Shown here piece after piece: positions 49,232-58,650 of a stretch of 64,000 nucleotides of DNA (position 1 is its first letter; every line of letters starts with the position of its first letter). This DNA comes from Catellatospora sichuanensis (lineage in GTDB: Bacteria; Actinomycetota; Actinomycetes; Mycobacteriales; Micromonosporaceae). The translations under genes and the position numbers were made by a program. Location: contig NZ_VIQO01000014.1 of assembly GCF_007483665.1 (NCBI RefSeq), positions 288,855-352,854 of the forward strand. Direction: 5' to 3'. Under the pieces are notes generated by a model. That model was not told the DNA's origin and did no database searches. It saw only the letters and a program-made list of their open reading frames with translations.

Positions 49232-50440
49232 TCACCGCCACTCGCGCAGCGCGGGCAGCGCCGCGGTGGCGGCGGTCAGGCGCAGCAGTGCGGCGACGAC
49301 CCACACCGCGGACAGCCCCCACCAGGTCGCGGTCAGGCCGCCGAGGTACGCCCCCAGCGGCTGCGCGCCCCACGTGACCATCAGGCCGGCGCTGCTCACC
49401 CGGCCGAGCAGTTCGCCTGGGACGGTCCGCTGGCGCAGCGAGCCCGCGGCGACGTTCCACAGCGCCGCGCCGAACGACGTGACGAACGCGAGCAGCGCCA
49501 CCGTCACCACGTCCCGGGCGAACAGTCCCACCGCGAGCATCGCCAGCGGCGTGGCGAACAGGGTGAAAGTCACCGTACGCCGACCGCCCGCGTATCGGAC
49601 GACGCGCCCGCTGACCAGCGCGCCGGTGATGCCGCCGACCGCCATCAGGCCGAGCACCACGCCGTACCCGGCGTCGCCGAGGCCCAGCACCTGCTTCGCG
49701 AACAGCACGAACGTCGCCATGGCCAGGAAGTTGGCGAGGTTCGCCACCCCGGACAGCAGCGCGAGGGTGCGCAGCAGCCGGTTTCCGGCCAGCCAGCGCA
49801 CGCCCTCGCCGATGCCGGTCCGCAGCGACGACCCGGGGCGCGCGATGCGGGTCGTGGCGCGGATCCGCCAGACCAGTGCCGCGGAGGCGGCGAAGGTGAG
49901 CGCGTCGACCCAGAACGGCAGCGTCACGGCGACGGTGAACAGCAGCGCGCCGAGCGGTGGGCCAAGGAACTGCTTGCTGCTGGACAGCGCCGCCTGCTGC
50001 CTGCCGTTGGCCGCCTCCAGCTGCGCGGCCGGCACGACCGCGGGCACGAGTTTCTGGAGGCCGATGTGCGCCAGGGTCTCCGCCAGCCCGACCGCGAACG
50101 CGATCGCGTACACCACGGTGATGCCGCCCGCCCCCGCGGCCACCATGGCGGCGAGCCCGGCCACGAGCGCGGCCTGGACCAGCTGTGCCCCGGTGACGGT
50201 GCGGCGGGCGTCGTGCCGGTCGGCGTACGCGCCCATCGGCAGTGCCGCGAGCAACCACGGCAGGCTGCCCCAGACGGTGATCCCGGCGATCAGGCCGGGA
50301 TCGGTGGTCATCGTGGCGGCGAGCAGCGGTAGCGCGGCGAGGAACGCGCCGTCGCCGAGCATGGAGACGGTCCCGGCGCCCAGCAGCAGCCGCCAGTCGC
50401 GGCCCAGGCGCGGCGGCGCGGCAGTGGTTGTGGAGGTCAT
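49232..50440 (-). CDS. MFS exporter (MFS_3/enterobactin-exporter type)
   Basis: A 402-residue transporter with twelve predicted helices. GAGTVSMLGDGAFLAALPLL begins helix 1, ALPMGAYADRHDARRTVTG is the loop 2-3 motif, and GALVSGRVVRYAGGRRTV its counterpart. It resembles MFS_3 drug or siderophore exporters. It is divergent from an ArsR-like regulator 63 bp away, which most likely represses it. Confidence 0.86.
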   Translation of the reverse strand: MTSTTTAAPPRLGRDWRLLLGAGTVSMLGDGAFLAALPLLAATMTTDPGLIAGITVWGSLPWLLAALPMGAYADRHDARRTVTGAQLVQAALVAGLAAMVAAGAGGITVVYAIAFAVGLAETLAHIGLQKLVPAVVPAAQLEAANGRQQAALSSSKQFLGPPLGALLFTVAVTLPFWVDALTFAASAALVWRIRATTRIARPGSSLRTGIGEGVRWLAGNRLLRTLALLSGVANLANFLAMATFVLFAKQVLGLGDAGYGVVLGLMAVGGITGALVSGRVVRYAGGRRTVTFTLFATPLAMLAVGLFARDVVTVALLAFVTSFGAALWNVAAGSLRQRTVPGELLGRVSSAGLMVTWGAQPLGAYLGGLTATWWGLSAVWVVAALLRLTAATAALPALREWR

Positions 50441-50467
50441 GCGCGCATCGTCGGGGCCGTATTCGGG

Positions 50468-50503
50468 TTGGGGCCACGATTAAGCCACCGCTACATTCAC
50501 CCG
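50468..50503 (+). promoter_or_regulatory. Leaderless promoter of the ArsR-like regulator
   Basis: TTGGGG (50468-50473), 18-bp spacer, TACATT (50492-50497), then GTG at 50504. The -10 box lies six bases before the start codon and no ribosome site is present, as expected for a leaderless mRNA. Confidence 0.4.
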
Positions 50504-51475
50504 GTGGCCACGGTGATCAGGATGGGTGGCGCGGAGATGGCGCGTGTGCGCTTCGCGCTGTCACCCGTGTACGAGACGGTCATGGCCCTGGACACGCTGC
50601 TGCGGCCCGGGGTGCACGCGGTGCACCTGCCGTGGGTCGACCAGGCGAAATGGCTGCTGGAGGATGTTCCGCACCTCCGTCTGCTCATGGACCTGCTGCA
50701 CGACGACACGGTCAAGCCGTCGTTCCTGCTGCCGCCGCCGGACGCGCGGCTGCCGGACCTGGAGCACGAGCTGCGGCGTATCGGCTCCACACCGTCGTCC
50801 CGGGTCCGGGCGGAGATCGCCGGACTGCACCGCGCCCGGCTCGGGCCGCTGCGGCAGCTGGCCGCCGATCCCCGCAGCGGCCTGCGTGCCGTCGTCGAGG
50901 CGCTGCGCGCCTGCCACGCCGAACTGGTCGCGCCGCACTGGACGCGGCTGCGGCGGGTCCTGGAGGCCGACATCACCTACCGCGCGGGCCTGCTCGCGGC
51001 GGGCGGCGCGGAGCGGCTCTTCGCCGACCTGCACGACGAGGTGCGCTGGTCCGATGGGGAGCTGTCGGTGCACCACCGCCGGCCGCCGTACGCCCCGGAG
51101 CCGCTCACGCTGCGCGGGCACGGCCTGGTGCTGTGCCCGAGCGTGTTCTGCTGGCCGCGGGTCGCGGTCGGCACCCGGCCGGTCGCCGACGGCACGCTGC
51201 GCTACCCCGCCCGCGGGGTGGCCGCCCTGTGGCACGAGCCCGAACCGGTTCCGGACGCGCTCGCGGCCCTGCTCGGCCGCACCCGGGCAGCGCTGCTGGT
51301 CGCGCTGGCGCAGCCGGCCACCACCGGCGACCTGGCCGCCCGCCTGGACGTCACGCCGGCCGCGGTGTCCCAGCACCTCAACGTGCTGCGGGCCGCGTGT
51401 CTGGTGAGCTCGCAGCGCGACGGACGCGTGGTGCTGCATCTGCGCACCGCGCGCGGCGACAACCTCGCCTCGTGA
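50504..51475 (+). CDS. ArsR-like winged-helix regulator with large N-terminal domain (DUF5937 type)
   Basis: A 323-residue protein. An N-terminal helical domain (MARVRFALSPVYETVMAL onward) extends to about residue 230 and is followed by a C-terminal ArsR winged helix (ARTRAALLVALAQPATTGDL, VTPAAVSQHLNVLRAACLV, RDGRVVLHLRT). This arrangement is common in actinobacterial regulators next to MFS genes. GTG 50504 was chosen from promoter geometry; GTG 50513 and ATG 50522 are alternatives. It probably represses the divergent exporter until a ligand binds. Confidence 0.78.
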   Translation: MATVIRMGGAEMARVRFALSPVYETVMALDTLLRPGVHAVHLPWVDQAKWLLEDVPHLRLLMDLLHDDTVKPSFLLPPPDARLPDLEHELRRIGSTPSSRVRAEIAGLHRARLGPLRQLAADPRSGLRAVVEALRACHAELVAPHWTRLRRVLEADITYRAGLLAAGGAERLFADLHDEVRWSDGELSVHHRRPPYAPEPLTLRGHGLVLCPSVFCWPRVAVGTRPVADGTLRYPARGVAALWHEPEPVPDALAALLGRTRAALLVALAQPATTGDLAARLDVTPAAVSQHLNVLRAACLVSSQRDGRVVLHLRTARGDNLAS

Positions 51476-51555
51476 CGGCCACGACTCGGCGCAGCGCAGA
51501 GCTTCGCATCACCGTCGGGATCCCAGCGGACGATCCGGAGCGACAGCGCCGACCG

Positions 51556-52389
51556 TCAACGATGCAGCGAGCCGGTGACCGTGCGTTCGCCGAGCCAGAC
51601 GAAGCAGCGCACCCCGTGGTCGCCGAGCTCCCAGTCGTCGGCACCGGCCACCTGGGCCGGCCAGAAGTCGTATCGCAGCCGCGGATCACTGACGAACCCG
51701 GCCAGGTCGCGGCGGCACTGGTCGCTGAGTTTGCGGCGCACGTAGCGGCCTGTCAGCTGTTTCGTGCTCGGGTAGTCCATCGCGAGCGGACCTTCGATGA
51801 ACCCTGCCAGCTCGGCGTTGTGCGGCTCACGGCAGTCGACCTCCCGCAGCGACACCAGCAGCAGCGTCTCGGCGTCGGTGTCGAGCTGCGCGCACCGGAT
51901 GACGCGGCGTTCCGGAGCGGCCGAGTCCGACAGCCGGGTCGAGTGCGGCAGGTACAGCGGTTGGCTGCCCGATATCGACACCTGTGCCAGTTCGCGCAGT
52001 TCGCAGCTGTACCAGCTCGCCCCGGCCCGGCGGGCCTCCTTGCCGGGCAGGCCGAGCCGCACCCCGACCCGCTGGCGCCACCACGTCCCGCGGAGGTGGG
52101 CGTCGGCCTTGGCGCGGCATCCCGCCAGCGCCTGGGCACGCGACTTGGGATCGAGCGGCATGCCCGCCCCGGTGCGCACCTCGATGATCTCGGCCAGGTG
52201 CCGCTCGTCGCAGGGCTGCGCGGCGTGGTCGGAATAGTCGCTCCACTCGTACATGCACCCGCCCACGACGGGCACCCGCGGCACCGGGACCGGCGAGAAC
52301 TCGGGCTCCGGCTCCTGCCACGTCACCGTGCAACCGCCCAGCGCCAGCACCATCGCCGCCACCGCCAACCCGCGAAGCACACCGCGCAC
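51556..52389 (-). CDS. Septum-formation-type lipoprotein, copy B
   Basis: A 277-residue lipoprotein (lipobox LALGGC) paralogous to the gene at 48292-49143. Shared blocks: WWRQRVGVRLGLPGKE, ASWYSCELRELAQV, DCREPHNAELAGFIEG and a near-identical end GVRCFVWLGERTVTGSLHR. The GTG at 52389 has GGGGGAGGGGG upstream. Base identity continues into the upstream regions of the two copies, so the duplication includes the promoters. Confidence 0.75.
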   Translation of the reverse strand: MRGVLRGLAVAAMVLALGGCTVTWQEPEPEFSPVPVPRVPVVGGCMYEWSDYSDHAAQPCDERHLAEIIEVRTGAGMPLDPKSRAQALAGCRAKADAHLRGTWWRQRVGVRLGLPGKEARRAGASWYSCELRELAQVSISGSQPLYLPHSTRLSDSAAPERRVIRCAQLDTDAETLLLVSLREVDCREPHNAELAGFIEGPLAMDYPSTKQLTGRYVRRKLSDQCRRDLAGFVSDPRLRYDFWPAQVAGADDWELGDHGVRCFVWLGERTVTGSLHR

Positions 52390-52469
52390 GTCGTCCCCCT
52401 CCCCCGTGGACCGCGATGCTAACAACCGCCGCAACCTCCGGCCGACCCATGATCTCGTCGGCCCGACAG

Positions 52470-52523
52470 GCGGCCGCCGTGCCGGACGCGCCCGGGGCAG
52501 GGCGAATCCGGCACGGCGGCCGC
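52470..52523 (-). terminator. Tandem terminator, distal hairpin
   Basis: Perfect 16-bp arms (52470-52485, 52508-52523) with a 22-nt loop, downstream of the GH71-like gene. Confidence 0.6.
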
Positions 52524-52530
52524 GGTGTGC

Positions 52531-52567
52531 GGCCCGCGGTCCGCGTCGGCGTCGCGGACCGCGGGCC
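52531..52567 (-). terminator. Tandem terminator, proximal hairpin
   Basis: Perfect 15-bp arms (52531-52545, 52553-52567) with a 7-nt loop, 28 bp past the stop of the GH71-like gene. Two strong hairpins in a row separate that gene from the lipoprotein. Confidence 0.7.
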
Positions 52568-52595
52568 GGTTCTCACCCGCCGGGGATGGCGGTGG

Positions 52596-54989
52596 TCAGC
52601 TCGCCCAGACCTCGAATTCCGAGAGCTGCCCGGCGGGCCAGCCGGTGTTGGCGGTGAAGTTCAGCCGCACATACCGGGTGGAGGTCGCCGGGAAGGTGAT
52701 GGTCACGGTGTTGCCCGAGGACGGGTTGAACGTGTGTCCGGCCGAGTTCACGATCGTGTTGAACGTCGAGCCGTTGGCGCTGCCCTGTACGGACAGGGTC
52801 TGCGTGCGGCTGGCCCAGGCCGCGGGCGGCGGCAGTTTGAGCACGATGCGGCTCACGGTGGTCGCCGCGCCGAGGTCGACCTGCAGCCACTGCGGGAACG
52901 TGTTGTTGGCGCTTTCCCAGTACGAGTCGGCGTTGCCGTCGACGGTGTTGCCCGGCCCGTAGTTCTGCGTGTAGCTGCTGGCCTGGGTGGGCTTGTTGCG
53001 GGCCAGGTTGGACGCGGGGGCCGAGCTGGTCGTGGCGGTGGCGGTGTTGGACGGCGCCGAGGTGTTGCCGGCCGCGTCCTGGGCGGTGACCGTGAAGCTG
53101 TAGGTGGTCGACGGGCTCAGCCCGGTGACGGTGTACGTCGTCCCGGTCGCGCCCGCGACCACGTTGCCCGCCTGGCGCACCTGGTATCCGGTGACGCCGA
53201 CGTTGTCCGTGGACGCCTGCCAGGACAGCGACACGCTGTTGGCGCTCTGCCCGGTGACGGTCAGGTTGCCCGGGGCGCTCGGGGCCTGGGTGTCGCCCTG
53301 GGGTGCGGTCCCGTACACCTCCAGCCCCGAAAGCTGGGCCGCGGGCCAGCCGGTGTTGCCGGTGACGTTGATCCGCACGTAACGCGCGGTCGCCGCCGTG
53401 AACGTGATGGTGACCGTGTTGGCCGCACCGGGGTCGAAGGTGCGCCCGGCCGAGCCGGACAGCGTGCTGAACGTCGAGCCGTTGGTGCTGCCCTGCACGG
53501 ACAGGGTCTGCACGCGGCTGCCCCAGCCGGCGGGCAGTTTCAGCACCACCCGGCTGACGGTGGCGGCCGCGCCGAGGTCGACCTGCAGCCACTGCGGGAA
53601 CGCGTTGTTCACGCTCTCCCAGTAGGTCGCCGGGTTGCCGTCGACCGCGTTCTGCGGCACGAAGCTCGCGTTGACGCTGCTCGCCGTGGCCGGCTTGTGC
53701 AGCGCCAGGTTGCTGTCGACCGGCGGCTGCCCGCCGACGACCGGTTGGGTGGGCCGCACCGCGGTCAGTGCGAGCTGCCCCTTGAGCATGCGGCCGCCGT
53801 CGGCGGTGATGCGCAGGTAGTAGTCCGACGAGCAGACCGTGCCGTCCTCGTCGAGGGTGACGATGCCGGAGTTGGTGGGCACCTGCGAGGCGTTCTCGGC
53901 GGTCTTGGCGATCTGGTTGCCCTCGTTGTACTCGTCGAACATCGACACGTAGAGGCCCTGGGCGCCGACACGGATCATGTTGTACAGGTGCCGCCAGTAG
54001 AAGTCGCCGTGGAAGCGGTGGTGCGAGGACAGGTCGCCGGGCATCACGCAGGGCTGGTAGTCGATGCCGCGGTTGTTGCACTCGGCCTGGTCGGGCACGT
54101 TGACGTTGGTGTAGAACCAGTCCAGGCCGTTGACGTCGCCGGTGCGGCCGACCATCCACGGCGAGATCATGTTGAACGCCGTGTACACGTCGAAGAAACC
54201 GGCCCGGGAGTCGTTGATGCCCTGCCGCCAGTAGGTGGGCACGCCGCCGATGACGTAGCAGCCCTGGGCCTTGAACCAGTTGAGCACTTCGAGGCAGGCC
54301 GCGGGCGCGAAGGGGCGGCCCGGGTCGTTGAAACCGAAGCCCCAGATGCAGACGACCGGCTTGCCGTTCTGCCGGGCGTACGCCGGGGACGAGGTGTAGG
54401 CCGACATCTTGGTGGTCCAGTCGGTCTTCAGCTCCGACTGCATGTTGGTCCAGTTGGTGACGTCGTACATGAGGTAGAACTTGCGCCCGTAGGCCTCCGC
54501 GGCGGTGCGCACCTTCGCGGCCATCGCGTCGCGGGTCGGGCCCTCGCCGCCGAACGGGTTGAACCGCTGCAGTGCCGCGGTGTCGCAGCCGTGCTGCTGC
54601 ATCCACTGGAAGTGCAGGTTCACCGTGGACTGGTCGTAGGACGAGAACAGCTTCGCGGGCTGGCCGCTGCCGAGGTTGGCGTACGCGGTCTGGTACTGGG
54701 CGGGGTAGTCGCGCATGTCCGGCCAGGACACGATCGCGTTGTTGCTCGGCGAGGGCGGCTGGCCCCAGTTGTTGCTCCAGTGCCACCAGCCGTTGATCGG
54801 GGCGCCGTCGCCGGTGCAGGCGAACCACCCCTGGTAGCCGACCGAGATCTTGCCGACGACGTCGCCGGGCGGGCTGGCCGCCGCGGCCGGGCTCGCCGCG
54901 GTGAGTCCTCCTGCGACGGCGCCGCCGGTGGCGGCGAGGGCTGACCCGGACGCCACGGAGGTCACGAACCTCCGCCGGGATACTGCCAT
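52596..54989 (-). CDS. Secreted GH71/GH99-like glycosidase with two discoidin domains and FN3
   Basis: A 797-residue exported enzyme. A Tat leader (VSRRRFVTSVASGSALAATG) precedes a GH71/99-like barrel (about 40-400) with VGYQGWFACTGDGAPINGWW, FYLMYDVTNW, VCIWGFGFNDPGRP and LYVSMFDEYNEGNQI, where the acidic residues of the last block are likely catalytic. It is followed by an F5/8 discoidin domain (about 416-560), an FN3 domain (561-653) and a second discoidin domain (660-797). It may act on alpha-glucan or mannan-like polymers; exact specificity unknown. The ATG at 54989 is at the Tat leader with GGAAGG upstream. Confidence 0.85.
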   Translation of the reverse strand: MAVSRRRFVTSVASGSALAATGGAVAGGLTAASPAAAASPPGDVVGKISVGYQGWFACTGDGAPINGWWHWSNNWGQPPSPSNNAIVSWPDMRDYPAQYQTAYANLGSGQPAKLFSSYDQSTVNLHFQWMQQHGCDTAALQRFNPFGGEGPTRDAMAAKVRTAAEAYGRKFYLMYDVTNWTNMQSELKTDWTTKMSAYTSSPAYARQNGKPVVCIWGFGFNDPGRPFAPAACLEVLNWFKAQGCYVIGGVPTYWRQGINDSRAGFFDVYTAFNMISPWMVGRTGDVNGLDWFYTNVNVPDQAECNNRGIDYQPCVMPGDLSSHHRFHGDFYWRHLYNMIRVGAQGLYVSMFDEYNEGNQIAKTAENASQVPTNSGIVTLDEDGTVCSSDYYLRITADGGRMLKGQLALTAVRPTQPVVGGQPPVDSNLALHKPATASSVNASFVPQNAVDGNPATYWESVNNAFPQWLQVDLGAAATVSRVVLKLPAGWGSRVQTLSVQGSTNGSTFSTLSGSAGRTFDPGAANTVTITFTAATARYVRINVTGNTGWPAAQLSGLEVYGTAPQGDTQAPSAPGNLTVTGQSANSVSLSWQASTDNVGVTGYQVRQAGNVVAGATGTTYTVTGLSPSTTYSFTVTAQDAAGNTSAPSNTATATTSSAPASNLARNKPTQASSYTQNYGPGNTVDGNADSYWESANNTFPQWLQVDLGAATTVSRIVLKLPPPAAWASRTQTLSVQGSANGSTFNTIVNSAGHTFNPSSGNTVTITFPATSTRYVRLNFTANTGWPAGQLSEFEVWAS

Positions 54990-55188
54990 GACGCACTCCC
55001 TTCCTGCACAGCCGGAGGGGCGTGGCGCGGGGAGCGTGGCACCCTCCGTCGCCGGACATCGGATGTCCGGCAGCGAACGGCGGTGAGCGGGACCGCATCC
55101 CCGGGCGGGGATTGGCCAAACCCTATGCCCGGGTCCAGGGCACGGCAAGATGTCGACGGAAACAATTCCAAAACCGACTCGCAACGTC

Positions 55189-55206
55189 ACCGTTTGCAGC
55201 AACGGT
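55189..55206. promoter_or_regulatory. Palindrome ACCGTT-n6-AACGGT upstream of the GH71-like gene
   Basis: A perfect 6-6-6 palindrome 200 bp upstream of the glycosidase start. Several TTGCA/TGCAA words surround it. The shape fits a LacI/GntR-like operator; regulator unknown. Confidence 0.35.
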
Positions 55207-55232
55207 TCATGCAACTGCTTGCACTCGGTGAG

Positions 55233-56312
55233 TCATCGGGGCAGTGCGCGGGCCACCTCGTCCGCCGGGTATGGCGTCTGCATCGCGCCGTCGAACAGCT
55301 GCCAGTAGAAGTCGTTCATCAGCGCGGCGACCGGCGCGTGCCTGACGATCATGTCGGCGAGGTCCGGCTCGACGCCCTCCGGCCGTCGGCCCGAGGCGCA
55401 CTCGCGGATGTAGGCATTGCGCTCGACGGGCCCGCCGTCGTCCGGCACCGGCACGCCGACCACATGCTGGACGAGCCAGTTGACCAGCCTCATCCGTACG
55501 TATCCGGCGTCGTGGGTGGCGTGGCGGGTCAGGAACGCCGACTCCTGCGGCGACAGCGCGAACCGGGGTGACACCGCCAGTCCGAAGTCGACGAAGTAGA
55601 CGTGGCGGCCGTCGGTGAGCAGGTTGCCCAGGTGCGCATCGAAGTGGTGCAGCTCGTGCGCCTGCAGGAAGTCCACGCCGCCGACCAGGCCTTGCTCCAT
55701 CATCCGGCAGGCCGCGACCAGCTCGCCCCCGCCTGCCGCGACCGGTCCGGCCAGCCAGTCGCCGAGCCGGTGCGGCAGGTGTTCGAGGAACAGGACCAGG
55801 CTCGCCGAGGCCCTCGCCAGCGCCTCCAGGCGGTCGCGGACGGCCGGGTCGCCGCCCATGAACGCGACCGAGGCCTCGATGTCGGCGTGTTCGGCGGCGA
55901 CGGCCGGGGCACCGGGCAGCACCCGCCAGTGGTACATGAGTGGGAAACCCGGATGCCGCCCGGCCAGCACCCAGTTGGTGGTCAGCGTGTTCGCGGCCAG
56001 CTCGCGCCAGGCCCCGAAGCCGGGCGAGACGATGCCGTACTGGCAGTGCGGGGGCAGTCCGTGCAGGTTGACGGTGGAGCGCACGTGCTCGGGACGGCGC
56101 TCCAGATCGGTCAGCGGGATGCGCTTGACGAACACGGTCGTCCCGCCGACGTCGAGCCGGGCCGTGACACCGCCGATGCCCGCGCCGACTACCTCGGCCG
56201 AGGCCACCCGGTCGGCGAGTTCGGCGTCGCTGAGCAGCGCCAGCGCGGCCGAAGCCGTGTAGTGGCGGGCCAGCCGTGCGCCGTACGCCAAGCCGTCGTC
56301 TGCCGCTGGCAT
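55233..56312 (-). CDS. Protein-kinase-fold protein (phosphotransferase-like)
   Basis: A 359-residue soluble protein with the protein-kinase/aminoglycoside-kinase fold: GAGIGGVTARLDVGGTTVFV as glycine loop and VAIK-like strand, ELHHFDAHLGNLL with the catalytic Asp and Asn, and VYFVDFGLAVSP as the DFG motif. Full catalytic residues are present, so it is probably active. Target (protein, small molecule or antibiotic) cannot be deduced. It ends 244 bp before the glycosidase start on the same strand. Confidence 0.75.
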   Translation of the reverse strand: MPAADDGLAYGARLARHYTASAALALLSDAELADRVASAEVVGAGIGGVTARLDVGGTTVFVKRIPLTDLERRPEHVRSTVNLHGLPPHCQYGIVSPGFGAWRELAANTLTTNWVLAGRHPGFPLMYHWRVLPGAPAVAAEHADIEASVAFMGGDPAVRDRLEALARASASLVLFLEHLPHRLGDWLAGPVAAGGGELVAACRMMEQGLVGGVDFLQAHELHHFDAHLGNLLTDGRHVYFVDFGLAVSPRFALSPQESAFLTRHATHDAGYVRMRLVNWLVQHVVGVPVPDDGGPVERNAYIRECASGRRPEGVEPDLADMIVRHAPVAALMNDFYWQLFDGAMQTPYPADEVARALPR

Positions 56313-56356
56313 GGTGGTCCTCCCCGTCGTCCTGACGGGAGCCTACCCACAGATGA

Positions 56357-56566
56357 TCACTTGCGCTCGTCGGCGAAGGTCAGCCCGCGCTCGGCGAGCG
56401 CCTCGCGCAGGATCCGGATCGCCTTAGGGCCGACGCCGTGCAGGTCGAGCAGGTCCTTCTTCCTCAGCTGCGCGATCGCGGTCAGCGTGGTGTGACCGGC
56501 CAGGGCCAGGGCGTCGTTCGCCGGCCCGCTGATCTTCGGAATCTCGTCGCCCACCGCTGCGCTCAT
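56357..56566 (-). CDS. Small helix-hairpin-helix protein
   Basis: A 69-residue protein. ALALAGHTTLTAIAQLRKKD followed by LLDLHGVGPKAIRILREAL is a classic HhH pair, resembling the RNA polymerase alpha C-terminal domain and related DNA-binding units. Many actinobacteria carry such small stand-alone HhH proteins; the function is unknown. ATG at 56566. It lies 44 bp upstream of the kinase-fold gene's start on the same strand. Confidence 0.75.
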   Translation of the reverse strand: MSAAVGDEIPKISGPANDALALAGHTTLTAIAQLRKKDLLDLHGVGPKAIRILREALAERGLTFADERK

Positions 56567-56621
56567 GGGCCGATGGTAGATCAGCACCCTGACCGGCCCT
56601 CGCCCGACGATGATGGAGGTC

Positions 56622-57635
56622 ATGGAGACCATGGCCGCGTGGGAGGTCGCCGCGCCGGGGCCGATCGCGACCCGGCCGCTGCGAGCGGTGCGCCGGCCGG
56701 TGCCCGTCCCGGCTGCCGACGAGTTGCTGGTACGCGTACGGGCCTGCGCGGTGTGCCGCACCGACCTGCACGTCGCGGAGGGTGATCTGCCGCCCCACCG
56801 CAGCCCGGTGATACCCGGCCACCAGGTCGTCGGCGAGGTCACCGCCCACGGGGACGCCGTGACCGGGTGGGCGGTCGGGGACCGCGCGGGTATCGCGTGG
56901 CTCCGGCACACCGACGGGACCTGCGTCTACTGCCGCCGCGGCCAGGAGAACCTGTGCCCCGCCTCCCGCTACACGGGCTGGGACGCCGACGGCGGTTACG
57001 CCGAGTACACCGTGGTGCCCGCGGACTACGCCTACCGGCTGCCGGACGGCTACGACGACGTGCACCTGGCCCCGCTGCTGTGCGCGGGCATCATCGGCTA
57101 CCGGGCGCTGCGCCGAGCCGAGTTACCCGCCGGGGGCACCCTGGGCATCTACGGCTTCGGCTCGTCCGCGCACCTCACCGCGCAGGTCGCCCTCGCCCAG
57201 GGCGCGACGGTGTACGTGATGACCCGCTCGGCCGCCGCCCGCGAACTGGGCCTGAGCCTGGGCGCCACCTGGGCGGGCGGCGCGGACGAGCAGCCGCCCG
57301 CGCCGCTGGACGCGGCGATCCTGTTCGCGCCGGTCGGCGATCTGGTGCCGCCCGCGCTGTCGGCGCTGGACCGGGGCGGCACCCTGGCCGTCGCGGGCAT
57401 CCACCTGAGCGACATCCCCGTCCTGAACTACGAGCGCCATCTGTTCCAGGAACGCCAGTTGCGCAGCGTCGCCGCGAACACCCGCGACGACGGACGCGAG
57501 TTCCTGGCCCTGGCCGCGGCGCACCCGCTGTCGGTGACCGTGACGCCGTACCCGCTGGACCGGGCCGACGACGCGCTCGCCGACCTCGCGGCGGACCGGG
57601 TCGAGGGCGCCGCGGTCCTCATACCGCGATGTTAG
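56622..57635 (+). CDS. Zinc-dependent alcohol dehydrogenase family protein
   Basis: A 337-residue medium-chain dehydrogenase. The catalytic zinc site is [16 protein letters not shown] with PGHQVVGEV; the structural zinc lobe has [12 protein letters not shown]; the cofactor loop is [20 protein letters not shown]. It probably oxidises alcohols with NAD(P). ATG 56622 was chosen; 56610 and 56631 are other ATG codons in frame. It is divergent from the HhH gene; the next ABC operon starts 61 bp downstream with its own promoter. Confidence 0.87.
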   Translation: METMAAWEVAAPGPIATRPLRAVRRPVPVPAADELLVRVRACAVCRTDLHVAEGDLPPHRSPVIPGHQVVGEVTAHGDAVTGWAVGDRAGIAWLRHTDGTCVYCRRGQENLCPASRYTGWDADGGYAEYTVVPADYAYRLPDGYDDVHLAPLLCAGIIGYRALRRAELPAGGTLGIYGFGSSAHLTAQVALAQGATVYVMTRSAAARELGLSLGATWAGGADEQPPAPLDAAILFAPVGDLVPPALSALDRGGTLAVAGIHLSDIPVLNYERHLFQERQLRSVAANTRDDGREFLALAAAHPLSVTVTPYPLDRADDALADLAADRVEGAAVLIPRC

Positions 57636-57660
57636 GAATTTGCTTTGACATGTAAATTTC

Positions 57661-57689
57661 TTGCAGTTTTTCAATCTCGTTCCTACGCT
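57661..57689 (+). promoter_or_regulatory. Leaderless promoter of the ABC exporter operon
   Basis: TTGCAG (57661-57666), 17-bp spacer, TACGCT (57684-57689), then GTG at 57697 seven bases later with no ribosome site. A TTGACA at 57645-57650 in a rare A/T-rich patch lies just upstream and may be a second promoter or part of an operator. Confidence 0.5.
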
Positions 57690-57696
57690 GGCGGCT

Positions 57697-58650
57697 GTGT
57701 CAGACGTGATCGCACAAGCCACGGGGCTCGTCAAGACCTACCCGCCGCGGGACAAGCGCTCCACCCCCTTCACCGCCGTTAACGGCATCGACTTCGACCT
57801 GCACCGCGGTGAGGCCTTCGGCTTCCTCGGCCCGAACGGCGCAGGCAAGTCCTCCACCATGCGGATGATCGCCTGCGTGTCCCCGCCCACCGCGGGCACG
57901 CTGCGCGTGCTCGGCATGGACCCGGCCGTCGACGGCCGGCGCATCCGCGCCCGGCTCGGTGTCGTGCCACAGGACGACGCGCTCGACACCGAACTCAGCG
58001 TGCGCGAGAACCTGCTCATCTACGGCCGCTACTTCGGACTGTCCACCCAGCACATCGACGACCAGGCAACGCGGCTGCTCGACTTCGCGCAACTGTCCGA
58101 AAAGGCCGGCGAGCGCGTCGAGGCGCTGTCCGGCGGCATGCGCCGCCGCCTCACCATCGCCCGCTCCCTCATCAACGAGCCCGAACTGCTGCTGCTCGAC
58201 GAGCCCACCACCGGACTCGACCCCCAGGCCCGGCACGTGCTGTGGGACCGGCTGTTCCGGCTCAAGCAGCAGGGCGTCACCCTCGTGCTGACCACGCACT
58301 ACATGGACGAGGCCGAGCAACTGTGCGACCGGCTCGTGGTGATGGACGGCGGCAGGATCGTGGCACAGGGCTCCCCCGCCGCGCTGATCGCCGCGCACGC
58401 CACCCGCGAGGTCCTGGAACTGCGCTTCGGCATCGGCGAGCAGGCAGCCGCGCTGGACAAGCTGCGCCAGGCCGTGGCCGGTGACCGCATCGAGGAGCTG
58501 CCCGACCGGCTGCTGTGGTACACCGCCGAGGGCGACGCCGCGCTGGCCGCCGCGCACACCCTCGGCCTGACGCCGGTGACCGCGCTGGTGCGCCGGTCCA
58601 GCCTGGAGGACGTGTTCCTCGCGCTGACCGGCCGGACGCTGGTGGACTGA
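57697..58650 (+). CDS. ABC-2 type exporter ATP-binding protein (NodI/DrrA-like)
   Basis: A 317-residue ATPase: Walker A GPNGAGKS, Q-loop VVPQDDALD, signature LSGGMRRRL, Walker B LLLLDEPTTGLD, and switch His in LTTHYMDEAEQL. The C-terminal extension (about 230-317) is typical for exporters of lipid-linked or drug molecules. The GTG start is set by the leaderless promoter. First gene of a three-gene operon with two permeases. Confidence 0.92.
   Translation: MSDVIAQATGLVKTYPPRDKRSTPFTAVNGIDFDLHRGEAFGFLGPNGAGKSSTMRMIACVSPPTAGTLRVLGMDPAVDGRRIRARLGVVPQDDALDTELSVRENLLIYGRYFGLSTQHIDDQATRLLDFAQLSEKAGERVEALSGGMRRRLTIARSLINEPELLLLDEPTTGLDPQARHVLWDRLFRLKQQGVTLVLTTHYMDEAEQLCDRLVVMDGGRIVAQGSPAALIAAHATREVLELRFGIGEQAAALDKLRQAVAGDRIEELPDRLLWYTAEGDAALAAAHTLGLTPVTALVRRSSLEDVFLALTGRTLVD

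Noticed and set aside
52416..54944. Long plus-strand open frame opposite the GH71-like gene
   Set aside because: Shadow frame; composition is biased and no family is recognised, while the minus strand encodes complete domains.
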